Positions 1 through 7,061 of a stretch of DNA of 8,551 nucleotides are shown piece after piece (the first letter of the stretch is position 1; every line of letters starts with the position of its first letter). Source of the DNA: CAZGUX01 sp046160045 (lineage in GTDB: Bacteria > Acidobacteriota > Terriglobia > Bryobacterales > Bryobacteraceae); NCBI GenBank assembly GCA_046160045.1, contig JBJXGR010000181.1, positions 1 through 8,551 of the forward strand, written 5' to 3'. A program made the position numbers and the translations under genes. The notes under the pieces are model-generated. The model searched no databases and was not told the DNA's origin. It saw nothing but the letters and a program-made list of their open reading frames with translations.

Positions 1-1001
1 GGAATCGCATCCCACCGCTCGAGGAGAATGTGGCGCAGGGTGGCTTCCAGCGACTGATAGATCAGCTTGTCCAGGCGCAGCGCCCGGAACATGGGGTTGC
101 GGCGCAGTCTCGCAATCCACTCGGATCTGCCGGCAAGAATTCCCGCTTGCGGTCCCCCCAGCAGTTTGTCGCCACTGAAACTCACTAGGTCCATGCCGGC
201 GTCGAGGCTCTCGCGGACGAGCGGCTCGTCCACGCCAAACCCTCGAAGGTCCGCCAGGCACCCACTGCCGAGATCCTCATACACCGGGATGTTTTGCTCG
301 CGCCCAAGGGCAGCCAGTTCCTTCGCGCCGGGCCGCGATGTGAACCCACGAATGTGAAAGTTGCTGGGGTGGACGCGCAGAATGAGGCGGGTTCGCTCGT
401 TGATCGCGGCGCGATAGTCGTCGAGGTGCGTGCGATTGGTCGTGCCGACCTCACGCAAGACCGCTCCAGATCGGGCCATGATGTCCGGAATGCGGAAACC
501 GTCGCCGATCTCGATCAACTCGCCCCGCGACACGACCACCTCTTGTCCCGCGGCCAGTTCATTGAGTGCCAGGTAAACCGCCGCGGCGTTGTTGTTCACC
601 GCGATCGCCGGGCAGCCCAGCAGACGCTCGAACAGGTACGCGGCATGAACATCCCGCTTGCCGCGCGATCCGGCGTCGAGATCGTACTCGAGGTTGGAAT
701 AGCCGGTGTGATCGGCTAGTTCCATCAGCGGCGCCCGCCCGAGATTAGTGTGCAGCACCACGCCCGTGGCGTTGATCACGCGGCGTAAGGAAGGCTTTTC
801 CAACCGCGCGAGTGCGATTTCCACTTGTGCCTTCAGATCGCCCGTGTCCCCGCCGGCACGGATGGACTCGCGCGCGTGGTCCAGGGCGCGGCGAATCTCG
901 TCCGCAATCAAACGGCGGGGAAAACGGCCCTCCAGCGGAGCCAGTTGTCCGAGCAAAACGTCCACCGAAGGCAGGGCGCGCAATTTTTCCGTGGCGGTCA
1001 A
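1..1001 (-). CDS. selA: L-seryl-tRNA(Sec) selenium transferase (SelA), C-terminus beyond the window
   Basis: This is a PLP enzyme that converts seryl-tRNA(Sec) to selenocysteyl-tRNA(Sec) using selenophosphate; it acts in the cytoplasm. The reading frame gives 333 residues, against about 460 for the family, so roughly the last quarter lies left of position 1. Visible signatures, in order, are an N-terminal helical tRNA-binding part, RVINATGVVLHTNLGRAPL (residues about 74-92), VNNNAAA, SRGELIEIGDGFRIPDIM, GTTNRT, and SFSGDKLLGGPQAG, whose Lys279 should be the PLP lysine. I chose TTG at 1001-999 as the start: an in-frame TAG lies at 1013-1011, only three sense codons separate it from the TTG, and AGGTAGGA sits just upstream as ribosome binding site. 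No ATG or GTG would retain the full N-terminus. It is transcribed divergently from the SDR/thiolase operon. selB or selC may follow to the left, outside the window. Confidence 0.96.
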   Translation of the reverse strand, partial: MTATEKLRALPSVDVLLGQLAPLEGRFPRRLIADEIRRALDHARESIRAGGDTGDLKAQVEIALARLEKPSLRRVINATGVVLHTNLGRAPLMELADHTGYSNLEYDLDAGSRGKRDVHAAYLFERLLGCPAIAVNNNAAAVYLALNELAAGQEVVVSRGELIEIGDGFRIPDIMARSGAVLREVGTTNRTHLDDYRAAINERTRLILRVHPSNFHIRGFTSRPGAKELAALGREQNIPVYEDLGSGCLADLRGFGVDEPLVRESLDAGMDLVSFSGDKLLGGPQAGILAGRSEWIARLRRNPMFRALRLDKLIYQSLEATLRHILLERWDAI

Positions 1002-1029
1002 ACCACGATCCTACCTGCATCGGGCAGTT

Positions 1030-1057
1030 GACGTCCACAACGATTGGCCCGGACGTC
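1030..1057. promoter_or_regulatory. Inverted repeat GACGTCC-N14-GGACGTC, candidate operator
   Basis: Perfect 7-bp arms lie at 1030-1036 and 1051-1057. Each contains the palindrome GACGTC, and the two copies are 21 bp apart, about two helical turns. The right arm overlaps the candidate -35 of the SDR promoter, and the whole element lies between the divergent selA and SDR starts. This fits a dimeric regulator site, but no regulator gene is in the window. Confidence 0.4.
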
Positions 1058-1085
1058 GACTGCGACCCGTCAGGCGTCGTACAAT
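1056..1085 (+). promoter_or_regulatory. Candidate sigma70-type promoter for the SDR-thiolase operon
   Basis: TCGACT (1056-1061; four of six match TTGACA) and TACAAT (1080-1085; five of six match TATAAT) are separated by 18 bp. Transcription would start near 1092. That leaves a leader of about 26 nt containing the ribosome binding site GAGAGGA (1103-1109) before the ATG at 1118. The spacing is good and the hexamers moderate to good; the start site is inferred. Confidence 0.55.
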
Positions 1086-1117
1086 TCGCGCTGAGGCTGG
1101 CCGAGAGGAATCATTCG

Positions 1118-1894
1118 ATGATTGAAACGGGACTTAAGGGCAAGATCGTCATTGTGACAGGCGCGGCGGCGGGCATCGGCCGCGCTACCGCGACGCTGTT
1201 CGCGAAGGAAGGATGCCGCGTCGCGGCGTGGGATGTCAAGGAGGACGCCGCCATCGTGGACGAGATCCGCGCTGCCGGCGGCGAAGGTTTGTTTCAGAAG
1301 GTGAACGTCGCCGATGCGGCCTCGGTGGAGACCGCGGTCGAGGGCGTCGTCGGGAAGTGGGGCAATCCTTGGGTGCTGGTGAACAACGCGGGCGTGCTGC
1401 GCGACGCCCAACTGGTGAAGTTCAAGGATGGCGCGGTGCAAGCGCTGATGAGCGACGAACAGTTCGATGCGGTGATCGGGGTGAACCTCCGTGGCGTGTT
1501 TCTGGCGACGCGGGCCGTCGCTCCGCGCATGATCGCGGGCGGAGGCGGCGTCATCCTCAATGCCTCCAGCGTCGTGGCCCTCCACGGCAATTTCGGGCAG
1601 ACCAACTACGTGGCCAGCAAGACGGGCGTCATCGGGATGACCCGTGTGTGGGCGCGGGAACTCGGCCGGTACAATATCCGGGTGAACGCCGTGGCGCCGG
1701 GTTTCGTCGACACCGATATGACCAGGTCGATGCCGGAGAAGGTTCTGGATACGGTGAAGCAGCGCACGCCCATCGGACGGATGGGCCGTCCGGAGGACAT
1801 CGGGAACGCGTACCTGTGGCTGGCTTCCGACGCGGCGACGTTCGTCACCGGGACGGTGCTGTCCGTGGATGGCGGGATCGTCACCGGAACATGA
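1118..1894 (+). CDS. SDR-family oxidoreductase, probable NAD-dependent 3-hydroxyacyl-CoA dehydrogenase / 3-oxoacyl reductase
   Basis: This 258-residue protein is a classical short-chain dehydrogenase of FabG-like length. It has the cofactor loop TGAAAGIG (14-21), NNAG (89-92), the tetrad Asn123, Ser151 (in NASSVVA), Tyr164 and Lys168 (YVASK), and the C-terminal VDGG near the end. Asp39 at the end of the second beta strand usually means NAD(H) rather than NADP(H), which favours an oxidative or CoA-linked role over fatty-acid synthesis. Compared with housekeeping FabG there is a longer segment (about 99-115) before the helix leading to Asn123. ATG 1118 follows GAGAGGA by about 8 nt and starts exactly where SDRs start. 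The frame stays open far upstream, but that part overlaps the promoter and selA. The thiolase follows after 51 bp, probably in one operon, so a joint role in acyl-CoA oxidation or its reversal is likely. The exact substrate is unknown. Confidence 0.93.
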   Translation: MIETGLKGKIVIVTGAAAGIGRATATLFAKEGCRVAAWDVKEDAAIVDEIRAAGGEGLFQKVNVADAASVETAVEGVVGKWGNPWVLVNNAGVLRDAQLVKFKDGAVQALMSDEQFDAVIGVNLRGVFLATRAVAPRMIAGGGGVILNASSVVALHGNFGQTNYVASKTGVIGMTRVWARELGRYNIRVNAVAPGFVDTDMTRSMPEKVLDTVKQRTPIGRMGRPEDIGNAYLWLASDAATFVTGTVLSVDGGIVTGT

Positions 1895-1945
1895 ACCCTG
1901 GTTTCTCCGGATCGCGAAAACCCTGTCACGATAGAGAAAGACGCC

Positions 1946-3151
1946 ATGAAGAAGATCTATATCGCCGCCTATCATCCGTCGCGGTTCGGCAAGCTGATGG
2001 GAATGACTGTCCCCGAGATTCTGCGGAAATCCGTGGAGGGCTGTTGCCGGGAGATCTCCACGGAAGCCGCGCTGCTCGATTGCGCCAGCGTGGGCGCCGC
2101 CTGCAATTTCAGCCTGAACGAACAGGGCCTGCTCGCGGGCCTGATGGCGCAGATTCCCGGGCTCGAGTCAAAACCGATGGAGGCCGTCGAAAACGCGTGC
2201 GCGTCCGGCGGGCAGGCCGTGCTGAGCGTAGTTCACAAGATGCTGGCCGGCCTGGCGGACACCGGCATTGCGGTCGGCTACGAGAAGATGCGTGACGCCG
2301 AAGGGAAGATGGACGGCAAGCTCATCGGCAAAGTGCTCGGCTACTTTTCCCACCCCGACGAGCGGGAGGGGAAGGTGTTTGTGTTCCCCCATATCTTCGC
2401 CGAGATCATGAAGGCGTACATGGACGAGTACGGGGCGACCGAACGCGATTTCGCCACCATCGCGGCGCAGGAGTATTCAAACGCCAACCACAATCCGTGC
2501 GCTCAGATGCAGAAGGTCAAGGTAGGCGTGGACGACGCGCTGCGGATCGAAGGGTTCAATCGCTACGTGGTCGATGGCCTGCCGTTGAAGACGTATGACT
2601 GCTCGCAGATCACCGACGGGTACGCCGCGTTGATCCTGGCAACCGAGGAAGGCTTGGCCAAACTCGGGACGCGAAAACAGGATTGCGTGGAACTCGCCGG
2701 GTTCGGCCAAGCGGTTGACCCGCTGCGGAAGGAAGGGCGCGACGTCCTGCGCCCGGCCGGGGCCAATCGGGCCATGCAGGCGGCGTACGAACGCGCCGGG
2801 TTGACGCCGGCGGACATCAACGTGGCGGAGATTCACGACTGCTTCACGGTGATGGGCGCGATCGGGACGGAGGTCATCGGTAAAGCACGGCCTGGCGAGG
2901 GCGCGCAGTATTGGGTGGAGGGCAAAGCCGCGCCGGAAGGCGAGTGCGGCATCAATACGTCGGGCGGCCTGGTGGCGAAGGGGCATCCGATCGGGGCAAC
3001 CGGGATCGCGATGATTGGATGGGCGGCGCAGCAGCTTCTCGGCAAGGCGCCCCCTCAACTGCAGGTCCGGAATGCGCGGGCGGCGGCGACATTCAATATC
3101 GGCGGACCCGTCTGTGCGAGCGTGTGCACGGTACTGAAGCCCGCCGCGTGA
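1946..3151 (+). CDS. Thiolase-family protein, SCP2-thiolase type (acetyl-CoA acetyltransferase-like)
   Basis: This is a 401-residue cytoplasmic thiolase of normal length. Thiolases cleave 3-oxoacyl-CoA with CoA or condense two acyl-CoAs. The nucleophilic cysteine is Cys85 in VENACASGG. HDCFT carries His297, and GGLVAKGHPIGATG carries His347. The C-terminal loop reads NIGGPVCASVC (384-394), so the classical C-terminal acid/base Cys of CxGG thiolases is replaced by Asn384. This, and the HDCF motif in place of NEAF, is typical of the SCP2/SCPx branch. Chain-length preference and direction cannot be read from the sequence. The ATG follows a weak purine-rich AGAGAAAG. It is second in the SDR operon, which supplies the matching 3-hydroxyacyl dehydrogenase step. 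No hydratase or acyl-CoA dehydrogenase is in the window. It could also be a non-catabolic condensing enzyme. Confidence 0.92.
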   Translation: MKKIYIAAYHPSRFGKLMGMTVPEILRKSVEGCCREISTEAALLDCASVGAACNFSLNEQGLLAGLMAQIPGLESKPMEAVENACASGGQAVLSVVHKMLAGLADTGIAVGYEKMRDAEGKMDGKLIGKVLGYFSHPDEREGKVFVFPHIFAEIMKAYMDEYGATERDFATIAAQEYSNANHNPCAQMQKVKVGVDDALRIEGFNRYVVDGLPLKTYDCSQITDGYAALILATEEGLAKLGTRKQDCVELAGFGQAVDPLRKEGRDVLRPAGANRAMQAAYERAGLTPADINVAEIHDCFTVMGAIGTEVIGKARPGEGAQYWVEGKAAPEGECGINTSGGLVAKGHPIGATGIAMIGWAAQQLLGKAPPQLQVRNARAAATFNIGGPVCASVCTVLKPAA

Positions 3152-3188
3152 CGCCGCCTCCGGGTGGCATTGGAAACCCGTGGTGGGA

Positions 3189-3213
3189 ACCCGCCGCGGG
3201 CACCCGCCGCGGG
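3189..3213. repeat. GC-rich tandem repeat after the thiolase (13-bp period)
   Basis: ACCCGCCGCGGG occurs at 3189-3200 and again at 3202-3213. Each copy contains the palindrome CCGCGG and can fold as a small CCCG/CGGG hairpin. The element lies 38 bp after the thiolase stop. It might stall or end transcription, but no T-run follows on either strand, so I do not call it an intrinsic terminator. Confidence 0.5.
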
Positions 3214-3227
3214 CCGAACAGAACAAA

Positions 3228-3360
3228 AGTACCAGTATTCGCGTACTATTTCACGGCACTAACGAACTCACAAACCTTAGAAGTCTAGAACTAGTACAGT
3301 CAAGACGGGTTCGTTCCTAGGTGACTCGACCGACTTGTGCTAGACAGTACATGAGGTACT
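3228..3360 (+). promoter_or_regulatory. AT-richer upstream region of the TPR gene with AGTAC/GTACT repeats
   Basis: This stretch is visibly poorer in G+C than its surroundings. AGTAC occurs at 3228-3232, 3293-3297 and 3346-3350. The first and last copies pair with GTACT (3243-3247 and 3356-3360) as inverted repeats with 10- and 5-nt spacers. AACGAAC (3261-3267) is the reverse complement of GTTCGTT (3309-3315). Four CTAG tetramers lie between 3285 and 3343. A weak extended -10, TGCTAGACA (3338-3346), is possible; no convincing -35 was found. The region probably holds the promoter and operator sites, or a structured leader, of the TPR gene. Confidence 0.4.
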
Positions 3361-3374
3361 CTGAGGGCACTTTC

Positions 3375-3383
3375 AAGGAGGTG
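3375..3383 (+). promoter_or_regulatory. Consensus Shine-Dalgarno of the TPR gene
   Basis: AAGGAGGTG is a near-perfect complement of the 16S rRNA 3' end. Its GGAGG core ends 4 nt before the ATG at 3386. It is by far the strongest ribosome binding site in the window, which fixes the start and suggests high translation of the secreted TPR protein. Confidence 0.85.
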
Positions 3384-3385
3384 CC

Positions 3386-4495
3386 ATGCGTATTTCGTTC
3401 GTGTTCGGTGCGTTTGCCGCCGCTACTCTATTGGTGGTTCCGGCCCAGGCAGAACGTTACCCTCAACCGACATCCGGTGATACCGGATCCGCTGTTCTGC
3501 ATCTGATCGGGATATTGAGCCAGATGGACGAGCAGCTTGGCCTCGAGTACATGGAGGACTTCGCCAACAAGTTCCAGAGCGACAAGGGGGCGATGGGCTG
3601 GGTCCTCGAACTTCGTCAACGCACCCTCATCCGCATGGGAAAAGCGAAGGAGGCGATTGCTGTCGGCAACCGCCTTCTTGAATTGGACCCGGGCGACCTC
3701 GAAGCCGCGTACCGCAATGTCCAGATCGCCCAGTCCCAAAAGGACGAAGCCGGCGCGAAAAATGCGATGGCGAAGGCTGCCGAGATATCCCGGCGGATTT
3801 TGGCCGGCCCGGATGCGCCATTGGCAAACATGGCGCGCCAGATTCTCCAGAACTGCGAGTACCAGGAGTATGTCGAGATCGCGCAGGTCAAGGATCCGCG
3901 GGCCCGGTTGGCGTTGATGGATGCTTTCCAGGCGCGCAACCCGAACTCCACCTATCTGCCAAGCGTGCAGGCAATGTACCTGACCGTCTACGAACAGATG
4001 GGCGATCGCGAGAAGGTGCTGGCCCTGGCGGAGCAGATGATCAGCAAGGGCATCGCCACCGACAAGCTTGCGCAGTCTGTGGCCGAGTACTATTTCAAGG
4101 CTGGCAATGTCGACAAGGCGCTCCGTTACAGCGCGCGTGCGGCGGAACTGGCGGGACGCCAGCCCAGGCCGGACAACGTCACCGAAAACGAATGGAATCG
4201 CCGCGTGGCGAAAATCCAGGGACGGGCCCACTGGATGGCGGGCAGGATTCTGATGGATCGGGGTCAGTTCACGGAGGCCGACCGGGAGTTCCGTGAAGCT
4301 CTGCCGGCTCTGCAGGGCAACGATGTGATGCTGGCCGAAGCGCTGTTCCACCTGGGTTGGGCCAACTACAAACTGGGCCACCTCGTGGAGGCGGAGAAGT
4401 TCAACCACGCGTGCGTTCAATATCGCGGACCGTTCCAGGATGCGGCACGCCGCCATCTGGACGTCATCCGGGCGCAGCGCAGCTCCAACCGATAA
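3386..4495 (+). CDS. Secreted tetratricopeptide-repeat (TPR) protein
   Basis: This 369-residue protein starts with a Sec-type signal peptide: Arg2, a hydrophobic core at 3-18, and cleavage probably after AQA (20-22). There is no lipobox cysteine, so it should be free in the periplasm or secreted. The mature part is helical, with TPR-like pairs at about 71-104 (LIRMGKAKEAIAVGNRLLEL), 105-135, 229-256 (YYFKAGNVDKALRYSARAAEL), 281-308 (GRILMDRGQFTEADREFREAL) and 314-346 (LGWANYKLGHLVEAEKF). TPRs mediate protein-protein contacts; no enzymatic domain is visible, so the partner is unknown. It has its own strong ribosome binding site and a long private upstream region, so it is probably a separate transcription unit. 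The GH172-like gene begins 47 bp later on the same strand and could be cotranscribed. Confidence 0.88.
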   Translation: MRISFVFGAFAAATLLVVPAQAERYPQPTSGDTGSAVLHLIGILSQMDEQLGLEYMEDFANKFQSDKGAMGWVLELRQRTLIRMGKAKEAIAVGNRLLELDPGDLEAAYRNVQIAQSQKDEAGAKNAMAKAAEISRRILAGPDAPLANMARQILQNCEYQEYVEIAQVKDPRARLALMDAFQARNPNSTYLPSVQAMYLTVYEQMGDREKVLALAEQMISKGIATDKLAQSVAEYYFKAGNVDKALRYSARAAELAGRQPRPDNVTENEWNRRVAKIQGRAHWMAGRILMDRGQFTEADREFREALPALQGNDVMLAEALFHLGWANYKLGHLVEAEKFNHACVQYRGPFQDAARRHLDVIRAQRSSNR

Positions 4496-4542
4496 CTGGC
4501 GGATGTCGTAGACACGCTCGTGGTTGTGGTAGCGTTCATCAG

Positions 4543-5748
4543 GTGACTTCCCGTAATCTCGTCCGCCGCCGATTCCTGATGGCGGGAGCCGGCGCTCCGC
4601 TGGCGGCTCCCGCCGAAGCCGCCCCCGTGAGCGCCGTCGCCCATCCCGTGGATGTACCCGGCGGCCTCAGTCACCTGTTCTACAAACGCAAGGCCCGGCG
4701 GCGGCGCGCCACATCGACGGACCCAACGGGCGGCAATGCCGACGGCTTTCCCCTTCAGGCCGGCCAAGCCCATGACATCGCCCGCCTTGAGGGCGCCGGC
4801 TGCATTCGCCATATCTTTCTGACGCTCCACAGCTACGAGGAGCACTACCTGCGGAAATCCGTGCTGCGCGCCTGGTGGGACGGCGAATCCAACCCTTCCA
4901 TTGAAGTTCCCATCGCCGACTTCTTCTGCGTCGGCCACGGGGCGATCGCGAACTCGTGGTCGATTCCGATGAACACGAACACCGGCGGGGACTCCATTGA
5001 GAAGCACCGGATGGGCATGAACTCTTTCTTCCCGATGCCGTTCGCCAAAGGCGCGCGATTGTCGGTCGAGAATCAGGGCGAAAAGCCGCTGCGGGGTCTC
5101 TACTGGCATATCGATTATGAGCAGTACGCCAGCCTGCCCGACCACGCGCTGCGGTTTCACGCGTTCTGGAAACGGGAGAATCCGTTCCGGGCTGCCTATG
5201 ACATTGCCCACCCACCGGTCCAACCGATCGTCAACCGCGATGGGAAAGCCAACTACGTCATCCTGGAGGCGCGCGGCGAGGGCCACTACGTGGGCTGCAA
5301 CTTATCGGTCGACAACCTGAACCCGCACCACGGCTTTAGCTGGTTCGGTGAGGGGGACGACATGATCTATATCGATGGAGAGGAGACCCCCTCCATTACC
5401 GGCACGGGCACCGAAGACTACTTCTGCTACGCGTGGGGCTATCCGGGCGGTCTGAGTTCCACTCCGTACCACGGGGTGACTGTCGTGGGAGCGCTGAAGG
5501 GCAAGGAGATCTACTCGGGCAAATGGACCATGTTCCGGTTCCACGTCGAGGACCCGATTCAATTCGACCGATCGATCAAGGTGACGATCGAATCAGGTCA
5601 CGCCAACGCGCATGCGAACGACCTGGCGTCGACGGCGTATTGGTATCAGCGCGAGCCGCACGTCGAATTCCCGGCGCTGCTGCCGGTTGAGAAGCGCCTT
5701 CCGATTCCCGAGTGGGACAGCCTGCGCAGTTTCTGGCGAACCCTATAG
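4543..5748 (+). CDS. DUF2961-family protein, candidate GH172 glycoside hydrolase, exported
   Basis: This 401-residue protein shows the DUF2961 pattern: HIFLTLHS, AWWDGESNPSIEVPIADFF, MGMNSFFPMPF (157-167), IDYEQYASL, FHAFWKRENPF, GHYVG, GEGDDMIYIDGE and TGTGTEDYF. Family knowledge: characterised GH172 members are alpha-D-fructofuranosidases/difructose-anhydride enzymes and D-arabinofuranosidases, with two catalytic glutamates. Glu270 (GEGD) and Glu291 (GTED) lie in the two conserved motifs, 21 residues apart, as I recall for the bifidobacterial enzyme. The start is GTG 4543, because it keeps a twin-arginine-like signal (RRRFLMAGAGAPLAAPAEA, 8-26). The ATG at 4579 would lose the arginines, and the frame further upstream lies over the TPR gene end. 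No clear Shine-Dalgarno is present; TAGCGT seven bases before GTG could be a leaderless -10. The gene ends 5 bp from the convergent oxidoreductase. The substrate is unknown. Confidence 0.88.
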   Translation: MTSRNLVRRRFLMAGAGAPLAAPAEAAPVSAVAHPVDVPGGLSHLFYKRKARRRRATSTDPTGGNADGFPLQAGQAHDIARLEGAGCIRHIFLTLHSYEEHYLRKSVLRAWWDGESNPSIEVPIADFFCVGHGAIANSWSIPMNTNTGGDSIEKHRMGMNSFFPMPFAKGARLSVENQGEKPLRGLYWHIDYEQYASLPDHALRFHAFWKRENPFRAAYDIAHPPVQPIVNRDGKANYVILEARGEGHYVGCNLSVDNLNPHHGFSWFGEGDDMIYIDGEETPSITGTGTEDYFCYAWGYPGGLSSTPYHGVTVVGALKGKEIYSGKWTMFRFHVEDPIQFDRSIKVTIESGHANAHANDLASTAYWYQREPHVEFPALLPVEKRLPIPEWDSLRSFWRTL

Positions 5749-5753
5749 CGCCG

Positions 5754-7013
5754 TCACACGGTCCAGGGCGCTCGCATCGGCCGGGTGCACATGCGCGCCG
5801 CAGCCGAGTCGCCGTGGATCGTCTCCTTCGCCGGATCCCAGCGGATCTTACGCCCGGTCCGGATGGCGATGTCGGAAAGGTGACTGATCAGATCCGACCG
5901 CACGGCGGACTCGATCGTGGCCGCCGGATCCCGCCTCTGCTTGACCGCCTGCAAAAAGTCCTCGCAGTGCGCCTTGGTCTGCGAGAAACCCTGGATGGGT
6001 CCCGTGTACGAACTGATCAGGGACTTCGGCTCCGACGCCAGGCCCGTCCGGCTGATCGCGACCCATCCTTCGCTGCCGGCCACACGCGTGTAGTCGGTCC
6101 CGTGGGTGAAGTTGAGCGTCACCCCGTCGGCAAAGCGCGCGCGCACAAACCAGTGGGTCACCGTATCGAAAAGTCCATCGGTTGGAATGCTGCCCAGGCC
6201 TTCGAACTCGACGGGCACGGACGGCGAAGGCAGGGCCCAGTCAAGGACGTCGAGAGGATGGGCACCCCAGCCTCCGAGAAAGCCAATGGAATAGTCATAG
6301 ATAAAGTAGCGGCCCACCCCAAGACAACGGTCGCTGTTGTACGGTTTCACCGGCGCGGGACCTAGCCACAGGTTGTAATCGAACCCGTCCGGCACCGGCA
6401 TTTCGGCGGTGGCGCCGCCCGGAGACCCCGCCGGGGCCCAGACTTCGATGGAGTGGATCTTGCCCAGGCGACCCGAACGAATCAGTTCGCAGCCAAACCG
6501 TACGTGGGGCGCGCCGCGCTGCTGCGTCCCGTACTGGAAGATCCGCTTGTTCTCGCGAATCACCCGGCGGGCCGCCAGATTCTGCGAAATCGACAATCCG
6601 AGCGGTTTTTCGACGTACATATCTTTGCCCGCACGCGCTGCGGCCGTCGCGATCGGAACGTGCCAATGGTCCGGGGTCGCGATCACGACGGCATCGAGGT
6701 CGCTGCGCTGCAGCACTTCGCGGAAGTCATTGTAGGCGTTGCAGCCCTTGAACAGGCCGCTTCGCTTCCGTTCTCCGTAGGTCTCTTCAACGGTCTGGGT
6801 CCACTTGTCGCGGCGGTCGCGCATAGGGTCGCAAACGGCGAGGCAATCGCACTCGTTGAGCTTGAGAAATGTCTTGAGCAAGCCGTCGGCGCCACGAGTA
6901 CCCACGCCGATGAATCCGAGCGCAACCCGCTCGCTGGGCGGTTTTGCCTTCGCGGCGCCAACAGCGGCGGAAGCGCCCAAGGCCGCGCCGCTCAGAAACT
7001 CACGTCTCCACAT
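5754..7013 (-). CDS. Gfo/Idh/MocA-family oxidoreductase with Tat-type signal
   Basis: This 419-residue NAD(P)-dependent sugar or cyclitol dehydrogenase-like protein begins with RREFLSGAALGASAAVGAAKA (3-23), a twin-arginine signal probably cut near residue 23. The Rossmann fold starts at VALGFIGVGTRG (30-41). ATPDHWH (112-118) and EKPL (135-138) are hallmark motifs. The C-terminal dehydrogenase part has GGWGAHPLDVLDW with His252 at the usual catalytic position. The ATG at 7013 follows AGGAG by 9 nt and matches the signal peptide; the frame extends upstream to 7154 without signal-like sequence. Exported members are common in Acidobacteria, Planctomycetes and Bacteroidetes and may bring a bound cofactor folded through Tat. 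It sits tail to tail with the GH172-like gene and near an isomerase-like protein, which suggests a sugar pathway. The substrate cannot be predicted. Confidence 0.93.
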   Translation of the reverse strand: MWRREFLSGAALGASAAVGAAKAKPPSERVALGFIGVGTRGADGLLKTFLKLNECDCLAVCDPMRDRRDKWTQTVEETYGERKRSGLFKGCNAYNDFREVLQRSDLDAVVIATPDHWHVPIATAAARAGKDMYVEKPLGLSISQNLAARRVIRENKRIFQYGTQQRGAPHVRFGCELIRSGRLGKIHSIEVWAPAGSPGGATAEMPVPDGFDYNLWLGPAPVKPYNSDRCLGVGRYFIYDYSIGFLGGWGAHPLDVLDWALPSPSVPVEFEGLGSIPTDGLFDTVTHWFVRARFADGVTLNFTHGTDYTRVAGSEGWVAISRTGLASEPKSLISSYTGPIQGFSQTKAHCEDFLQAVKQRRDPAATIESAVRSDLISHLSDIAIRTGRKIRWDPAKETIHGDSAAARMCTRPMRAPWTV

Positions 7014-7061
7014 GATTGCGGTCTCCTTCCGGTGGGGTCCGTCAGCCCAACGGGCGATCCG

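Noticed and set aside
3189..3213. Intrinsic terminator for the SDR-thiolase operon.
   Set aside because: The GC-rich stems are short and no T-run follows on the plus strand, so it is listed only as a repeat.
3284..3295. The 12-mer TCTAGAACTAGT equals the XbaI-SpeI part of the pBluescript polylinker, hinting at vector contamination.
   Set aside because: The bases on both sides do not continue the polylinker (no NotI site before, no BamHI/SmaI after), and the segment runs smoothly into a normal ribosome binding site and gene. A chance match is more likely.
3428..4456. Long minus-strand open frame (342 codons) opposite the TPR gene, and similar ones opposite the SDR (1070-1975) and thiolase (2477-3226).
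   Set aside because: They mirror the codon structure of clearly conserved plus-strand genes, have no recognisable motifs, and are rich in Arg/His/Pro as expected for antisense frames in high-GC DNA.
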